Shown: piece after piece, positions 8,116 through 19,309 of the stretch | Position numbering within the stretch: position 1 is the stretch's first letter | Layout of the letters: the number at the start of each line of letters is the position of its first letter | Assembly: GCF_003173055.1 (NCBI RefSeq) | Contig: NZ_QGLF01000001.1 | Coordinates: forward strand, 69,085-133,084 | Length of the DNA: 64,000 nt | Direction of reading: 5' to 3' | Source: Zavarzinia compransoris | GTDB lineage: Bacteria > Pseudomonadota > Alphaproteobacteria > Zavarziniales > Zavarziniaceae | Notes under the pieces: model-generated | Seen by the model: only the letters and a program-made list of their open reading frames with translations | Databases searched by the model: none | What the model was told of the DNA's origin: nothing | Program-made: the position numbers and the translations under genes

Positions 8116-8835
8116 ATGAAACCCCTGGTCATCTGTCACATGGTCACCTCCCTGGACGGCCGCCTGCATCCCGGCCGCTGGACCGACAGCCCGGATGGCG
8201 GGCGCGCCGATTGGTCGGCCCTCTATGAGGAGATCCATCGGTCGCTGGCCGGCGATGCCTGGATCGTCGGCCGGGTGACCATGGCCGAGATGAGCGGCGG
8301 CGCGCCCCATGCGCCCACGGGGCCGGTGGCGGTCAGCCGGCCCTGGCATTTCGCCGACCGCGCGGCCGGCGCCTATGCCATCGCCATGGATCCCGCCGGC
8401 CGGCTCCATTTCCAGTCGGACAGGATCGGCGGCGATCACATCGTGGTGGTGCTGGGCCCTGGCGTCGGGGACAGCCATCTGGCGGCCTTGGCCGCCGACG
8501 GTATTTCCTATCTCGTGGCCGAGGATGAAAGGCCCGATCCGGCCAAGGTGCTGGCCGTGCTCGGCCGCGAACTCGGAATCCGCCGCCTGCTGCTCGAAGG
8601 CGGCGCCGTCATCAACGGCGCGTTTTTCGCCGCCGGGCTGGTGGACGAACTCAGCCTTCTCGTCGCGCCCGCGCTGGACGGGCGCACCGGCGCCGCCGGC
8701 GTGATCGATGCCGGCGAGGCGGGGCTTGCCGGGCGGGCGGCACTATCGCTCACCTCTTGCGCGGCGGTCGGGTTCGGCGCGGTGCACCTGCGCTATGCGG
8801 TGCATTTCCCGCCGCAGGAGCTGCCGGCCCCCTGA
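8116..8835 (+). CDS. RibD C-terminal/dihydrofolate-reductase-like NAD(P)H reductase
   Basis: 239 residues. The start at 8116 follows a GGAGGG ribosome site at 8105-8110. The N-terminus ICHMVTSLDGRLHP matches the conserved SLDG strand of the RibD C-terminal domain. The C-terminal part has RRLLLEGGAVINGAFFAAGLVDE, the nucleotide-binding GG loop of the fold. Stand-alone proteins of this type are pyrimidine/riboflavin-pathway reductases or general NADPH oxidoreductases. No other riboflavin genes are nearby, so a catabolic or detoxifying reductase under the adjacent LysR regulator is as likely as riboflavin synthesis. Confidence 0.82.
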   Translation: MKPLVICHMVTSLDGRLHPGRWTDSPDGGRADWSALYEEIHRSLAGDAWIVGRVTMAEMSGGAPHAPTGPVAVSRPWHFADRAAGAYAIAMDPAGRLHFQSDRIGGDHIVVVLGPGVGDSHLAALAADGISYLVAEDERPDPAKVLAVLGRELGIRRLLLEGGAVINGAFFAAGLVDELSLLVAPALDGRTGAAGVIDAGEAGLAGRAALSLTSCAAVGFGAVHLRYAVHFPPQELPAP

Positions 8836-8851
8836 CCGGCCGGCCAGGGGG
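8828..8851. terminator. Hairpin between convergent reductase and dehydrogenase genes
   Basis: CCCCCTG and CAGGGGG arms enclose a GC-rich loop and include the stop codon of the reductase. No T-run is present. Its position between convergent genes suggests a shared 3' end structure. Confidence 0.35.
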
Positions 8852-8890
8852 AGGGGCGGCGGGCCACCGTCGCCGCCATGCCGTCTCCGG

Positions 8891-9943
8891 TTACGCCCCG
8901 ACCGCGAGCGAGGCCATGTCGATGACGAAGCGATAGCGGACGTCCGATTGCTCGAGCCGTTCGAAGGCCGCGTTGATCTGGTCCATGGCGATCATCTCGA
9001 CATCCGGCAGGATGTTCTTCTTCGCGCAGAAATCGAGCATCTCCTGGGTTTCCCGGATGCCGCCGATGGGCGAGCCGGCGATCCGCCGCCGGCCGAGGAC
9101 CAGGGGCACCGTGGTCGGCTCGGGCAGAAGGCCGATCTGGCCGACGATCACCAGCGTGCCGTCGACATCGAGCAGCGGCATATAGGGATTGAGGTCGTGC
9201 TTCACCGGCACCGTGTCGATGATGAGGTCGAGGCTGTTCGCCGCCTTGGCCATCGCATCCGCATCGGTCGAGACGAGCAGGGCATCGGCGCCCAGGGCCA
9301 GGGCGTCCTCGGCCTTGCCCGGGCTCCGGCTGATGACGGTGACATGGGCGCCGAGGCCGGCGGCGAGCTTGACCGCCATATGGCCGAGGCCGCCGAGGCC
9401 GACCACGCCGACACGGCTGCCCGGGCCGACGTTCCAGGTGCGCAGGGGCGAATAGGTGGTGATCCCGGCGCACAGCAGGGGCGCCGCCCGGGCAAGGTCC
9501 AGCCCGGCGGGAATGCGGAGGGCGAATTCCTCCCGCACCACCAGGTGTTTCGAATAGCCGCCGAGCGTATGGTCCCTGGTGAAACGGTCGAACCCGCCGT
9601 AGGTGCCGGTATTGCCTTCCCGGCACAGCTGTTCCTCGCCCTTGCGGCACTGGTCGCAGTGCTGGCAACTGTCGACCATGCAGCCGACGGCGACATGGTC
9701 GCCGATCTTATACCGGGTGACGGCCGGGCCGGCATCGACCACGCGGCCGACGATCTCATGGCCCGGGATCGCGGGAAATACCGTCCAGCCCCAGTCGTTG
9801 CGCGCCCAGTGCAGGTCGGAATGGCAAACCCCGCAATAAAGGATTTCCAGGGCGATATCGTTGGGCCGCAGGGCCCGGCGCTCGAAATGGAACGGCGCCA
9901 GGGGTTCGTTTGCCGCCGTGCAGGCGAAGCCGATCGTCTTCAT
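8891..9943 (-). CDS. Zinc-dependent alcohol dehydrogenase, YahK/cinnamyl-alcohol type
   Basis: 350 residues, the full length of the family. The catalytic zinc site is visible in CGVCHSDLHWA and PGHEIVGRV, the structural zinc site in CQHCDQCRKGEEQLC (four cysteines), and the Rossmann loop in GVVGLGGLGHMAV. The family reduces a broad range of aldehydes with NADPH. There is no signal peptide, so this copy is cytosolic. A second, Tat-exported paralogue lies at 12803. It is on the same strand as the following oxidoreductase genes but separated from them by 274 bases in which I see only GC-rich sequence. Confidence 0.92.
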   Translation of the reverse strand: MKTIGFACTAANEPLAPFHFERRALRPNDIALEILYCGVCHSDLHWARNDWGWTVFPAIPGHEIVGRVVDAGPAVTRYKIGDHVAVGCMVDSCQHCDQCRKGEEQLCREGNTGTYGGFDRFTRDHTLGGYSKHLVVREEFALRIPAGLDLARAAPLLCAGITTYSPLRTWNVGPGSRVGVVGLGGLGHMAVKLAAGLGAHVTVISRSPGKAEDALALGADALLVSTDADAMAKAANSLDLIIDTVPVKHDLNPYMPLLDVDGTLVIVGQIGLLPEPTTVPLVLGRRRIAGSPIGGIRETQEMLDFCAKKNILPDVEMIAMDQINAAFERLEQSDVRYRFVIDMASLAVGA

Positions 9944-10217
9944 TCTCTACCTTCGTCGGTTGATGGGGTGCCTCGTCTTCCGGCCGGCCCAGGACGGGCG
10001 ATGGGGGCGCGGCGCCCTATGCGAGCGGGGGCACATGGGGGAAGGGTAGCGGCCGATCCTCCCCGCGCGGTAGCCGCCAAGATCGGCATGAAGCTATGTC
10101 CATGGTTCATGAATGGCGGGAACCCATAGCGGCACGAAGATGGGGAAGGGGGCGTCCCAATTCCCCGTCCGGTCCGCGCCGCCCCGGCCCGGGGGCATGC
10201 CGGGGGGGCACCAGGCG

Positions 10218-11453
10218 CTATGGCGCTGGGGTCAGGCGGATCAGGGCGCCGTCGTCCGAATCGGTCAGGATCATCACGGCCCCGTCCGGGGCGACGGCGA
10301 CATCGCGGATGCGGGCCTCGTCGCGCAGGTAGCGCGCTTCGCCCGTCACCCGGGCGCCGTCCAGTTCCAGCCGCACCAGCGCCATGCCCGACAGGCCGCC
10401 GATCAGCGCGCTGCCGCGCCAGCCGGGGAACATGTCGCCGTCGTAGAAGACCAGGCCGCTCGGCGCGATCACCGGATCCCAGTAGTAGACCGGCTGTTCC
10501 ATGCCGGGCTGTGCGGTCAGGCCCTGGCCGATGGGCCGGCCGCTGTATTCCTGGCCATAGGTGATGACGGGCCAGCCGTAGTTCTTTCCCGCCTCGGGCC
10601 GGTTCAATTCGTCGCCGCCGCGGGCGCCGTGCTCGACGGTCCAAAGCGCGCCGTCCGGCCCGATGGCCGCGGCCTGGATATTGCGATGGCCATAGGACCA
10701 GATTTCGGGCCGGGCGCCGGGGATCGCCGGATTGCCCGCCGCCGGGCCGCCCTCGGGATCGATGCGCAGCACCTTGCCGATATGGGTGGAAAGATCCTGG
10801 GCCAATTGCCGCGGCTCGGGCCGCGAACGGTCCCCGGTGGTGACGAACAAGGCCCCCGTCCCGTCGAAGACCAGGCGGGAGCCGAAGTGATAGGTCGAGG
10901 CCCAGGCCGGCTCCTGGCGGAAGACCACGCGGACGCCGGTCATCGCCGTGCCGTCGGCGGAAAGCGTGCCGGTCGCCACCGAGGTCGAATTGCGCCCTTC
11001 GCCGCGCGGTTCGGAAAAGCTCCACCAGACCCGCCGGGTAGCGCCGAAATCGCCCCTGACGGCGACATCGAGCAACCCGCCCTGGCCGCTGGCATCCACC
11101 GCCGGCAGGCCGGCGACGGGGCTGGACAGGGTGCCGTCGGTCCCGATCAGCCGCAGCCGGCCGGGGCGTTCCGTCACCAGCCAGCGCCCGTCCGGCAGAT
11201 GGGCCATGCCCCAGGGCGTATCGAGGCCCGAGGCGATGACGGTCGCCCGAAGCCCGACGTCATCCGCGATGGCGGCGGCCCGGGTCTGCCCCTGGAAGGC
11301 CGGCCGCTGGCCGGCGGCATTGGGCGCCTCGGCGTTGAAATCCTGCGCCGTCGCCGCGCGGCCCGTCAGCGGCGCGGCCAGCAGGTCCAGGGCGAGAAAC
11401 AGGCCGAGGGCGAGAAACGGGCGTGGGCCGTGGGCGGGGCGTGTCGGGGGCAT
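10218..11453 (-). CDS. PQQ-dependent sugar (glucose/sorbosone) dehydrogenase, exported
   Basis: 411 residues. The ATG at 11453 has a GAGGAA site upstream; a GTG four codons earlier is less likely. The N-terminus is a signal peptide (LALGLFLALDLLAAPLTGRAATA). The body is the six-bladed propeller of soluble aldose dehydrogenases, with repeats such as LVTERPGRLRLI, GGLLDVAVRGDF, GDRSRPEPRQLAQDLSTHIGK and EHGARGGDELN. This corresponds to YliI/Asd-type enzymes, which oxidise sugars in the periplasm with pyrroloquinoline quinone. Substrate is uncertain. It may form an exported oxidoreductase operon with the two genes upstream of it (11514 and 12803). Confidence 0.88.
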   Translation of the reverse strand: MPPTRPAHGPRPFLALGLFLALDLLAAPLTGRAATAQDFNAEAPNAAGQRPAFQGQTRAAAIADDVGLRATVIASGLDTPWGMAHLPDGRWLVTERPGRLRLIGTDGTLSSPVAGLPAVDASGQGGLLDVAVRGDFGATRRVWWSFSEPRGEGRNSTSVATGTLSADGTAMTGVRVVFRQEPAWASTYHFGSRLVFDGTGALFVTTGDRSRPEPRQLAQDLSTHIGKVLRIDPEGGPAAGNPAIPGARPEIWSYGHRNIQAAAIGPDGALWTVEHGARGGDELNRPEAGKNYGWPVITYGQEYSGRPIGQGLTAQPGMEQPVYYWDPVIAPSGLVFYDGDMFPGWRGSALIGGLSGMALVRLELDGARVTGEARYLRDEARIRDVAVAPDGAVMILTDSDDGALIRLTPAP

Positions 11454-11513
11454 GGCGTTCCTCACTCGGTGGCGCAGGGCACTCGGTGGCTCGGGGCGGT
11501 GCGGGCATCCGCC

Positions 11514-12701
11514 TTACCGGGGCGGGCCGGCGCGGTATTGTTCGTCGGTCACTTTCTCCATCCAGGTGACCGCGCTGCCGTCCAGGACTTCGGCGACGGC
11601 GAAATGTACCATCGCCTCGGTGGCGCTGGCACCATGCCAATGCCGGACCAGGGGCGGAATCCAGACCACGTCGCCCGGGCCGAATTCGACGATCGGGCCG
11701 CCCTCGCGCTGAACCCAGCCGCGGCCGGAAACGATATAGAGCGTCTGGCCCAGGGGATGGGTATGCCAGGCCGTGCGGGCGCCCGCCGCGAAGGAAACCG
11801 TGCCGCCGCCGATCCGGGCCGGGCCGGTGCCCTGGTAGCGGGTGGAAATCGTGACATCGCCGGTGAAATTGGCTTCCGGGCCTTTGGTCCCGGCCCCGGG
11901 CGTCGCGCGGTGGACCTGGAGTTCGCCTGCGGGGGCGGCCGGCGCCTCGCGCGCGGCAAAGACCTGACGGAGCACCGGGACCGCCGACATGGCCCGGGGC
12001 CAGCCGGCGTAGAAGCCGAGATGGGCCAGCAGTTCCGCCGCCTCCCCCCGGGTCAGGCCGTTGTCCATGGCGCGATGGGCATGGAACGGCAATTGTTCCG
12101 GCTGGCCGATGGCGACCAGCGCCGCCATGGTCACCAGGCTGCGGTCGCGCGGGGAAAGCTCCGGCCGGCGCCACAGATCGCCGAACAGCACGCGGTTGGT
12201 CAGGTCGGCCAGGGCCGGCGCGGTCGGCCCCACGGTGGTATCGACCGTGCCGGCCCGGGCGGCCTCCGCCGCCGCCGCCAGTTCGATCCGGGCCCGGTCG
12301 CTGCCGGCGACCGGGCCGATGCCGCGCTCGTCGAAGATTTTCTTCGCTTCGGTAACGGCCGAGATGGCATTCGGCCAGCCGGAATAGAAGGCGAGATGGG
12401 TGATCAATTCGCCGATTTCCGCCGGCAGCACGCCATTGTCCAGCGCCCGGCGCACATGGCCGCCGATCTGCGCCGTCTTGCCGGTGGAAACCAGGGCGGC
12501 GAGTGTGGCGAGGCTGCGGTCGCGCGGGGCGAGATCCGCCCGTTCCCAGACTTCGCCAAACAACACGTCGTCGGTGAAGTGGCCGAGGCCGGGCGCGACA
12601 TCATAGACCGCCGGCGGCGCGACGCGGCGTTTCTCGTCCTGCGCCGCCGCGCCGGTTGCCGCCAGCGCCGAGATGGCAATGCCTGCCGCGATCGTTTTCA
12701 T
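11514..12701 (-). CDS. Exported fusion of two carboxymuconolactone-decarboxylase domains and a cupin
   Basis: 395 residues. A signal peptide (MKTIAAGIAISALAATGAAAQ) is followed by two CMD-fold repeats (about 45-125 and 175-255). These share RDRSL, a conserved His helix and the HLAFYSGWPNA / HLGFYAGWPRA segments. A C-terminal cupin (about 290-385) has HTHPLGQTLYIVSGRG and a PPLVRHWHG metal site. No CxxC is present in the CMD domains, so it is not an AhpD-type peroxidase. The cupin histidines could bind a metal. It lies between the sugar dehydrogenase and the Tat-exported alcohol dehydrogenase, on one strand. Substrate unknown. Confidence 0.85.
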   Translation of the reverse strand: MKTIAAGIAISALAATGAAAQDEKRRVAPPAVYDVAPGLGHFTDDVLFGEVWERADLAPRDRSLATLAALVSTGKTAQIGGHVRRALDNGVLPAEIGELITHLAFYSGWPNAISAVTEAKKIFDERGIGPVAGSDRARIELAAAAEAARAGTVDTTVGPTAPALADLTNRVLFGDLWRRPELSPRDRSLVTMAALVAIGQPEQLPFHAHRAMDNGLTRGEAAELLAHLGFYAGWPRAMSAVPVLRQVFAAREAPAAPAGELQVHRATPGAGTKGPEANFTGDVTISTRYQGTGPARIGGGTVSFAAGARTAWHTHPLGQTLYIVSGRGWVQREGGPIVEFGPGDVVWIPPLVRHWHGASATEAMVHFAVAEVLDGSAVTWMEKVTDEQYRAGPPR

Positions 12702-12802
12702 GGTCTGGTCCTTGTTCCCGCATGCGCGTGCGCCGGCGGAATATCCCGCCGACGGATTGGGTCTCGTCGGTCCGGCCGTCACCCGCCGCCGCTGCCCGGA
12801 TT

Positions 12803-14005
12803 TCATCGGGCCGAGGCGAAATCGATGACGAAGCGGTAGCGCACATCCTTTCCGACCACCCGGTCGTAGGCGGCGGCGATCTGGTCGGGCCGGATCACCT
12901 CGACATCCGGCCGGATGCCGCGGGCGAAGCAATGGTCGACGACCTCCTGCGTTTCGGCGATGCCGCCGATCATCGAACCCGCCAGGCCCTTGCGCCCGAA
13001 GGCCATGGCGGCGGGATCGAGGCCCCGGGCCTCGCCCAGGCCCACGTTGACCAGGGTGCAATCGAGTTTCAGCATGTCCATGAAGGGCTGCGCCTCGAAG
13101 GCATAGGGCACGGTCGAGATGATCAGGTCGAAAGCATTGGCGAGCCGCGCCATCGCCGCCTTGTCGTCCCACAGCACGGCCGCCCCTGCGCCCAGCCGTT
13201 TCGCGTCGTCGAGCTTGCCCGGCGTGGTGGTGAAGACGGTGACATCCGCGCGCTGGGCCACGGCGAGTTTCACCGCCATATGGCCAAGGCCGCCGAGCCC
13301 GACCACGCCGACGCGCTGGCCGGGGCGCACCGCCCAATGGCGGAGGGGGGAGAAGGTGGTGATGCCCGCGCAAAGGATCGGCGCGGTCGAAACCGGATCC
13401 ATGCCCGGCGGAATGCGGATGACGAATTTTTCCCTGACGACCATCCTGTCCGAATAGCCGCCATAGGTGTGCCCGCCGGAAATATCGTCCTCGCTGCCAT
13501 AGGTGAAGGTGACCCGGTCGAGGCAGATCTGTTCGCGGTCGGCGAGGCAATTCGCGCAAGTGCCGCAGGCCTTCACCATGCAGCCGACACCGCCGAGGTC
13601 GCCGGCCTTGAATTTGGTCACGGCACTGCCCACCGCGGCCACGCGGCCGACGATCTCGTGACCGGGCACGCAGGGAAACGGCGGCGTGCCCCAATCGCCC
13701 CGCACCGTATGCACGTCGGAGTGACAGATGCCGGCATAGAGAACATCGAGCAGGACGTCGTTCGGGCCAAGGGCGCGGCGCTGGATCGTGATCGGGGCGA
13801 AGGGGCCGCCGAGTGCAGCCGTTGCCCAGGCTCGCGTCGGATAGGGGCCGTCGCCGGCGGCCGGGCGGGGTTGTTCCGCCCGGGCCTCCCCGGCCAGCAG
13901 CGCCGGGGTGGCCGCGATCAGGGTCGCGCCCCCGAACAGCAGGCTCCGCCGGTTTTGGCTGGTCGGGCCGTTCTCTCGATGGGCTTTGCCGCATAGGTCG
14001 CACAT
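12803..14005 (-). CDS. Tat-exported zinc alcohol dehydrogenase (YahK-like paralogue)
   Basis: 400 residues; the start at 14005 is preceded by GGGAAG. The N-terminal extension has a twin-arginine signal (QNRRSLLFGGATLIAAT, cleavage near GEARA). The mature enzyme is a complete zinc dehydrogenase: AGICHSDVHTVRGDW, PGHEIVGRV, structural cysteines CGTCANCLADREQIC and the cofactor loop GVVGLGGLGHMAV. It parallels the cytosolic enzyme at 8891. An NAD(P)-type enzyme sent folded to the periplasm is unusual, because Tat export suggests it carries its cofactor out with it. Substrate unknown. Confidence 0.88.
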   Translation of the reverse strand: MCDLCGKAHRENGPTSQNRRSLLFGGATLIAATPALLAGEARAEQPRPAAGDGPYPTRAWATAALGGPFAPITIQRRALGPNDVLLDVLYAGICHSDVHTVRGDWGTPPFPCVPGHEIVGRVAAVGSAVTKFKAGDLGGVGCMVKACGTCANCLADREQICLDRVTFTYGSEDDISGGHTYGGYSDRMVVREKFVIRIPPGMDPVSTAPILCAGITTFSPLRHWAVRPGQRVGVVGLGGLGHMAVKLAVAQRADVTVFTTTPGKLDDAKRLGAGAAVLWDDKAAMARLANAFDLIISTVPYAFEAQPFMDMLKLDCTLVNVGLGEARGLDPAAMAFGRKGLAGSMIGGIAETQEVVDHCFARGIRPDVEVIRPDQIAAAYDRVVGKDVRYRFVIDFASAR

Positions 14006-15410
<1,405 letters not shown>

Positions 15411-15706
15411 TCCGGCGCATCGGAAACCGGGGGGGCGAACGGCGCAGCGACGCGCTCAGCGCTGTCGGCATCGGCGGCGGCTGGGAACTGGCCTTCCCCC
15501 TCGATCACCCGGCCGCCACGGTAAAGCCGGAGACGGCGCGTCTGTTCTTCCAACTCGGGGGCAGTTTCCGAGCATGTGAGGCGGGCCTCCCATGCCTGCC
15601 GGGCCGTCCGGCTTTCGTTCCACCCCGGGGCCGGGCGGGGCAGTTGTCATTTCTCCGGGGCTTGACTACCGTCGCCTTGGATGGTGGCGGTCAAGGGTGG
15701 ACGAGC

Positions 15707-18700
15707 GTGAGCACGTGGGATTTCTGGATCGACCGGGGCGGCACTTTCACCGATATCGTCGCCCGCCGCCCGGACGGCCGGCTTCTCGCCCATAAGCTGC
15801 TGTCGGAAAACCCCGAGGCTTACCGCGATGCCGCCATCCAGGGCATCCGCGACCTGATGGGGGGGGCGCCGGGCGCGGCCATCGATACCGCGGCCATCGG
15901 CGCGGTGAAGATGGGCACCACGGTCGCCACCAATGCGCTTCTGGAACGGAAGGGCGAGCGGGTGGTGCTGGTGACGACCCGGGGCTTCGGCGATGCCCTG
16001 GAGATCGGCTATCAGGCCCGGCGCGATATCTTCGCCCTTCAGATCGTCAAGCCCGATCAATTGTCGGAACGGGTGATCGAGGCGGACGAGCGCCTACTGG
16101 CCGACGGCACGGTGGCGGTCCCGCTGGACGAGGCGGCCCTGCGCCGCGACCTTGCCGCCGCTTTCGAGGCCGGGATCCGCGCCTGCGCCATCGTCTTCAT
16201 GCATGCCTATCGCTTCCCGGACCACGAGCGCCGGGCCGCCGCCCTGGCGCGGGCGCTCGGCTTCACCCAGGTCTCGGTGTCGAGCGAGGTCAGCCCCCTG
16301 ATCAAGCTGGTGGGGCGGGGCGATACCACCCTGGTCGATGCCTATCTCTCGCCGATCCTGCGCCGCTATGTCGATCAGGTGCGGGGCGAATTGCCCGGCC
16401 TCGAGGACGACAACCGCCTGATGTTCATGACGTCCGGCGGCGGCCTGACCGCGGCGCGCCTGTTCCAGGGCCGGGACGCCATCCTCTCGGGCCCGGCGGG
16501 CGGCGTGGTCGGCTGCATCGAGACCGCGCGCCTGGCCGGCTTCGAGCAGGTGATCGGCTTCGACATGGGCGGCACTTCGACCGATGTCTCCCATTTCAGC
16601 GGCGACTATGAACGCGCCTTCGAGACCGAGGTGGCAGGGGTGCGCATGCGGGCGCCCATGATGCTGATCCATACGGTTGCCGCCGGCGGCGGCTCGATCC
16701 TGAAGTTCGACGGCTTGCGGGCGACGGTCGGGCCGGACAGCGCCGGTGCCAACCCGGGCCCCGCCAGCTATCGCCGGGGCGGGCCCCTGACCGTCACCGA
16801 TGCCAATGTGATGGTGGGCAAGCTGCTGCCGGGTTTCTTCCCCCGCATCTTCGGCCCGGGCCGCGACCTGTCCCTGGACCGGGAGGTCGTCGCCGACCGC
16901 TTCCGCGCCCTTGCGGCCGAGATGGGCGAGGGGCGGGAGGCGGCGGCGGTCGCGGACGGTTTCATCCGCCTCGCGGTCGAGAACATGGCCAATGCGATCA
17001 AGCAGATCTCGGTCCAGCGCGGCCATGATGTCAGCGGTTACGCCCTGCAATGTTTCGGCGGCGCCGGCGGCCAGCATGCCTGCCTCGTCGCCGATACGCT
17101 GGGCATCGAGACCATCCTGATCCATCCCTTCTCCGGCCTGTTGTCCGCCTATGGCATGGGCCTGGCCGATATCCGCGCCAGCCGCCAGCGCACGGTGCAG
17201 CAGGGCCTCGAAACCGATCTCGAAGACCTGATCGACGAATTGGCCGCCGAGGTCCGCGAACAGGTGGCGGACCAGGGCGTGTGGCCGGCGGCGATCGAGG
17301 TCGTGGTCCAGGCCCTGGTCCGCTACCAGGGCTCGGACAGTACGCTTGCCGTCCCCTACGACCTGCCGGGGGCGATGCGGGCGGCGTTCGAGGCGGCGCA
17401 TCGGGCGCGCTTCGGCTTCATCGACAACGACAAACCCCTGGTGATCGAGGCGATCTCGGTCGAGGCGATCGGCCATGGCGCCGATCCCGCCGATGTCGCC
17501 GCGCCGGCGGCGGCCGGCGGCCCGGTGGCGCCGGCGGCGGAAACCCGTTTCTATTCCGGCGGCGCGTGGCACGCGGCCGGTATCTTCCGGCGGGAAGCCC
17601 TGGGCGCGGGCGCCCGGGTCGCCGGCCCGGCCCTGCTGATCGAAGCGCATCAGACCGTCGTCGTCGAGCCCGGCTGGCAGGCCGGGGTGACGGCGGATGA
17701 TTTCGTCATTCTGCACCGTATCGCGGCCCGCCCGGCGGCCCAGGCCGTCGGCACCACGGCGGACCCGGTGATGCTGGAGATTTTCAACAATCTGTTCATG
17801 TCGATTGCCGAACAGATGGGGGCGACGCTGCAGAACACCGCCTTTTCGGTGAACATCAAGGAAAGGCTCGACTTTTCCTGCGCCGTCTTCGATCGCGACG
17901 GCCATCTGGTCGCCAATGCGCCCCATATGCCGGTGCATCTCGGCTCCATGGACCAGTCGGTCATGTCGATCATCGCGCGGAATGCGGCGATCCGGCCGGG
18001 CGACGCTTTCGTCCTGAACGCGCCCTACAGCGGCGGCACCCATCTGCCCGATGTCACCGTCTGTTCCCCGGTCTTCGACGAGGGCGGGGCGGAAATCCTG
18101 TTCTGGGTCGCCAGCCGCGGCCACCACGCCGATATCGGCGGCATCGCCCCCGGTTCCATGTCCCCGCTGGCCACGACCATCGAGGAGGAGGGGATCTATA
18201 TCGACAATTTCAAGCTGGTCGAGAACGATGCCTTCCGCGAGCAGGCGGTGCGCGACCTGCTGGTCCGGCCGCCCTATCCGGCACGCAACCCCGAACAGAA
18301 TATCAACGACCTGAAGGCCCAGGTCGCGGCCAATGCCAAGGGCGCCCAGGAATTGCACCGCATGGTGCGCCATTTCGGCCTCGACGTGGTCCGGGCCTAT
18401 ATGGGCCATGTCCAGGACAATGCGGCCGAAAGTGTCCGCCGCGTGATCGATCGCATGGCGGCGGACCGCAGCTTCGAGGTGGCGACCGACGACGGCAGCG
18501 TGATCCGGGTGCGCATCACCGTCGACCGCGCGGCGCGGGCGGCGACGGTCGATTTCACCGGCACCTCGGCCCAGCGCGGCGACAATTTCAATGCGCCCGA
18601 ACCGGTGACGCGGGCGGCCGTGCTCTATGTCTTCCGCACCGTGGTGAACGAGCCGATCCCGATGAATGCCGGCTGCCTCCGGCCGATCCGCCTCGTGGTC

Positions 18701-19309
18701 CCACCCGGTTCCATGCTGTCGCCGCGCTATCCGGCGGCGGTGGTCGCCGGTAATGTCGAGGTCAGCCAATTGGTGGTCGATGCGCTGTTCGCGGCACTCG
18801 GCGCATTGGCGGCCGGGCAGGGGACGATGAACAACCTGACCTTCGGCAACGCGCGTTACCAATATTACGAAACCATCTGTTCCGGCGCCCCGGCCGGCCG
18901 GGGCTTCGACGGTGCCGCCGCGGTCCAGACCCATATGACCAATTCACGCCTGACCGATCCGGAAATCCTGGAAACCCGCTTCCCCGTGGTCCTGGAGGAG
19001 TTCAGCATCATGCGCGGCAGCGGCGGCCGCGGGCGCTGGCACGGCGGCGACGGTACGCGGCGCACCCTTCGGTTCATCGAGACCATGGACTGCGCCATCC
19101 TGTCGGGCCGGCGCGTGGTCGCCCCCTTCGGCCTCGACGGCGGCGAGCCGGGCCGCACCGGCCGCAACCGGGTGCGGCGCCATGACGGCACGCTCGAAGA
19201 CCTGCCCGGTTGCGCCCAGACCGTGCTGGCGCCGGGCGATGCGGTCACCATCGAAACCCCGACGCCCGGCGGCTTCGGGGCGGCGGCGAAGACGGGAGCG
19301 AACGGATGA
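15707..19309 (+). CDS. Fused hydantoinase A/B (5-oxoprolinase-type) ATP-dependent amidohydrolase
   Basis: About 1200 residues, start taken as GTG at 15707 because the family begins [15 protein letters not shown] immediately after it. The first ~690 residues are the HyuA/actin-like ATPase part ([37 protein letters not shown]); the rest is HyuB ([44 protein letters not shown]). Single-chain fusions of this kind are 5-oxoprolinases or N-methylhydantoinases, which open cyclic amides with ATP. Its stop overlaps the DUF1989 start by four bases, and this link to urea-carboxylase-associated proteins argues for a hydantoin/ureide role. The 296 bases before it contain no gene I can support. Confidence 0.9.
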   Translation: MSTWDFWIDRGGTFTDIVARRPDGRLLAHKLLSENPEAYRDAAIQGIRDLMGGAPGAAIDTAAIGAVKMGTTVATNALLERKGERVVLVTTRGFGDALEIGYQARRDIFALQIVKPDQLSERVIEADERLLADGTVAVPLDEAALRRDLAAAFEAGIRACAIVFMHAYRFPDHERRAAALARALGFTQVSVSSEVSPLIKLVGRGDTTLVDAYLSPILRRYVDQVRGELPGLEDDNRLMFMTSGGGLTAARLFQGRDAILSGPAGGVVGCIETARLAGFEQVIGFDMGGTSTDVSHFSGDYERAFETEVAGVRMRAPMMLIHTVAAGGGSILKFDGLRATVGPDSAGANPGPASYRRGGPLTVTDANVMVGKLLPGFFPRIFGPGRDLSLDREVVADRFRALAAEMGEGREAAAVADGFIRLAVENMANAIKQISVQRGHDVSGYALQCFGGAGGQHACLVADTLGIETILIHPFSGLLSAYGMGLADIRASRQRTVQQGLETDLEDLIDELAAEVREQVADQGVWPAAIEVVVQALVRYQGSDSTLAVPYDLPGAMRAAFEAAHRARFGFIDNDKPLVIEAISVEAIGHGADPADVAAPAAAGGPVAPAAETRFYSGGAWHAAGIFRREALGAGARVAGPALLIEAHQTVVVEPGWQAGVTADDFVILHRIAARPAAQAVGTTADPVMLEIFNNLFMSIAEQMGATLQNTAFSVNIKERLDFSCAVFDRDGHLVANAPHMPVHLGSMDQSVMSIIARNAAIRPGDAFVLNAPYSGGTHLPDVTVCSPVFDEGGAEILFWVASRGHHADIGGIAPGSMSPLATTIEEEGIYIDNFKLVENDAFREQAVRDLLVRPPYPARNPEQNINDLKAQVAANAKGAQELHRMVRHFGLDVVRAYMGHVQDNAAESVRRVIDRMAADRSFEVATDDGSVIRVRITVDRAARAATVDFTGTSAQRGDNFNAPEPVTRAAVLYVFRTVVNEPIPMNAGCLRPIRLVVPPGSMLSPRYPAAVVAGNVEVSQLVVDALFAALGALAAGQGTMNNLTFGNARYQYYETICSGAPAGRGFDGAAAVQTHMTNSRLTDPEILETRFPVVLEEFSIMRGSGGRGRWHGGDGTRRTLRFIETMDCAILSGRRVVAPFGLDGGEPGRTGRNRVRRHDGTLEDLPGCAQTVLAPGDAVTIETPTPGGFGAAAKTGANG

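Noticed and set aside
15411-15706. GGGWE-like segment resembling the C-terminus of an outer-membrane efflux lipoprotein
   Set aside because: Only five residues agree, no upstream similarity exists in this frame, and the aldo/keto reductase ends immediately before; treated as non-coding.
16094-18934. Very long open frame antisense to the hydantoinase gene
   Set aside because: It is a GC-bias shadow: composition is His/Arg/Gly-rich, no family is recognisable, and the plus-strand frame has all conserved motifs.
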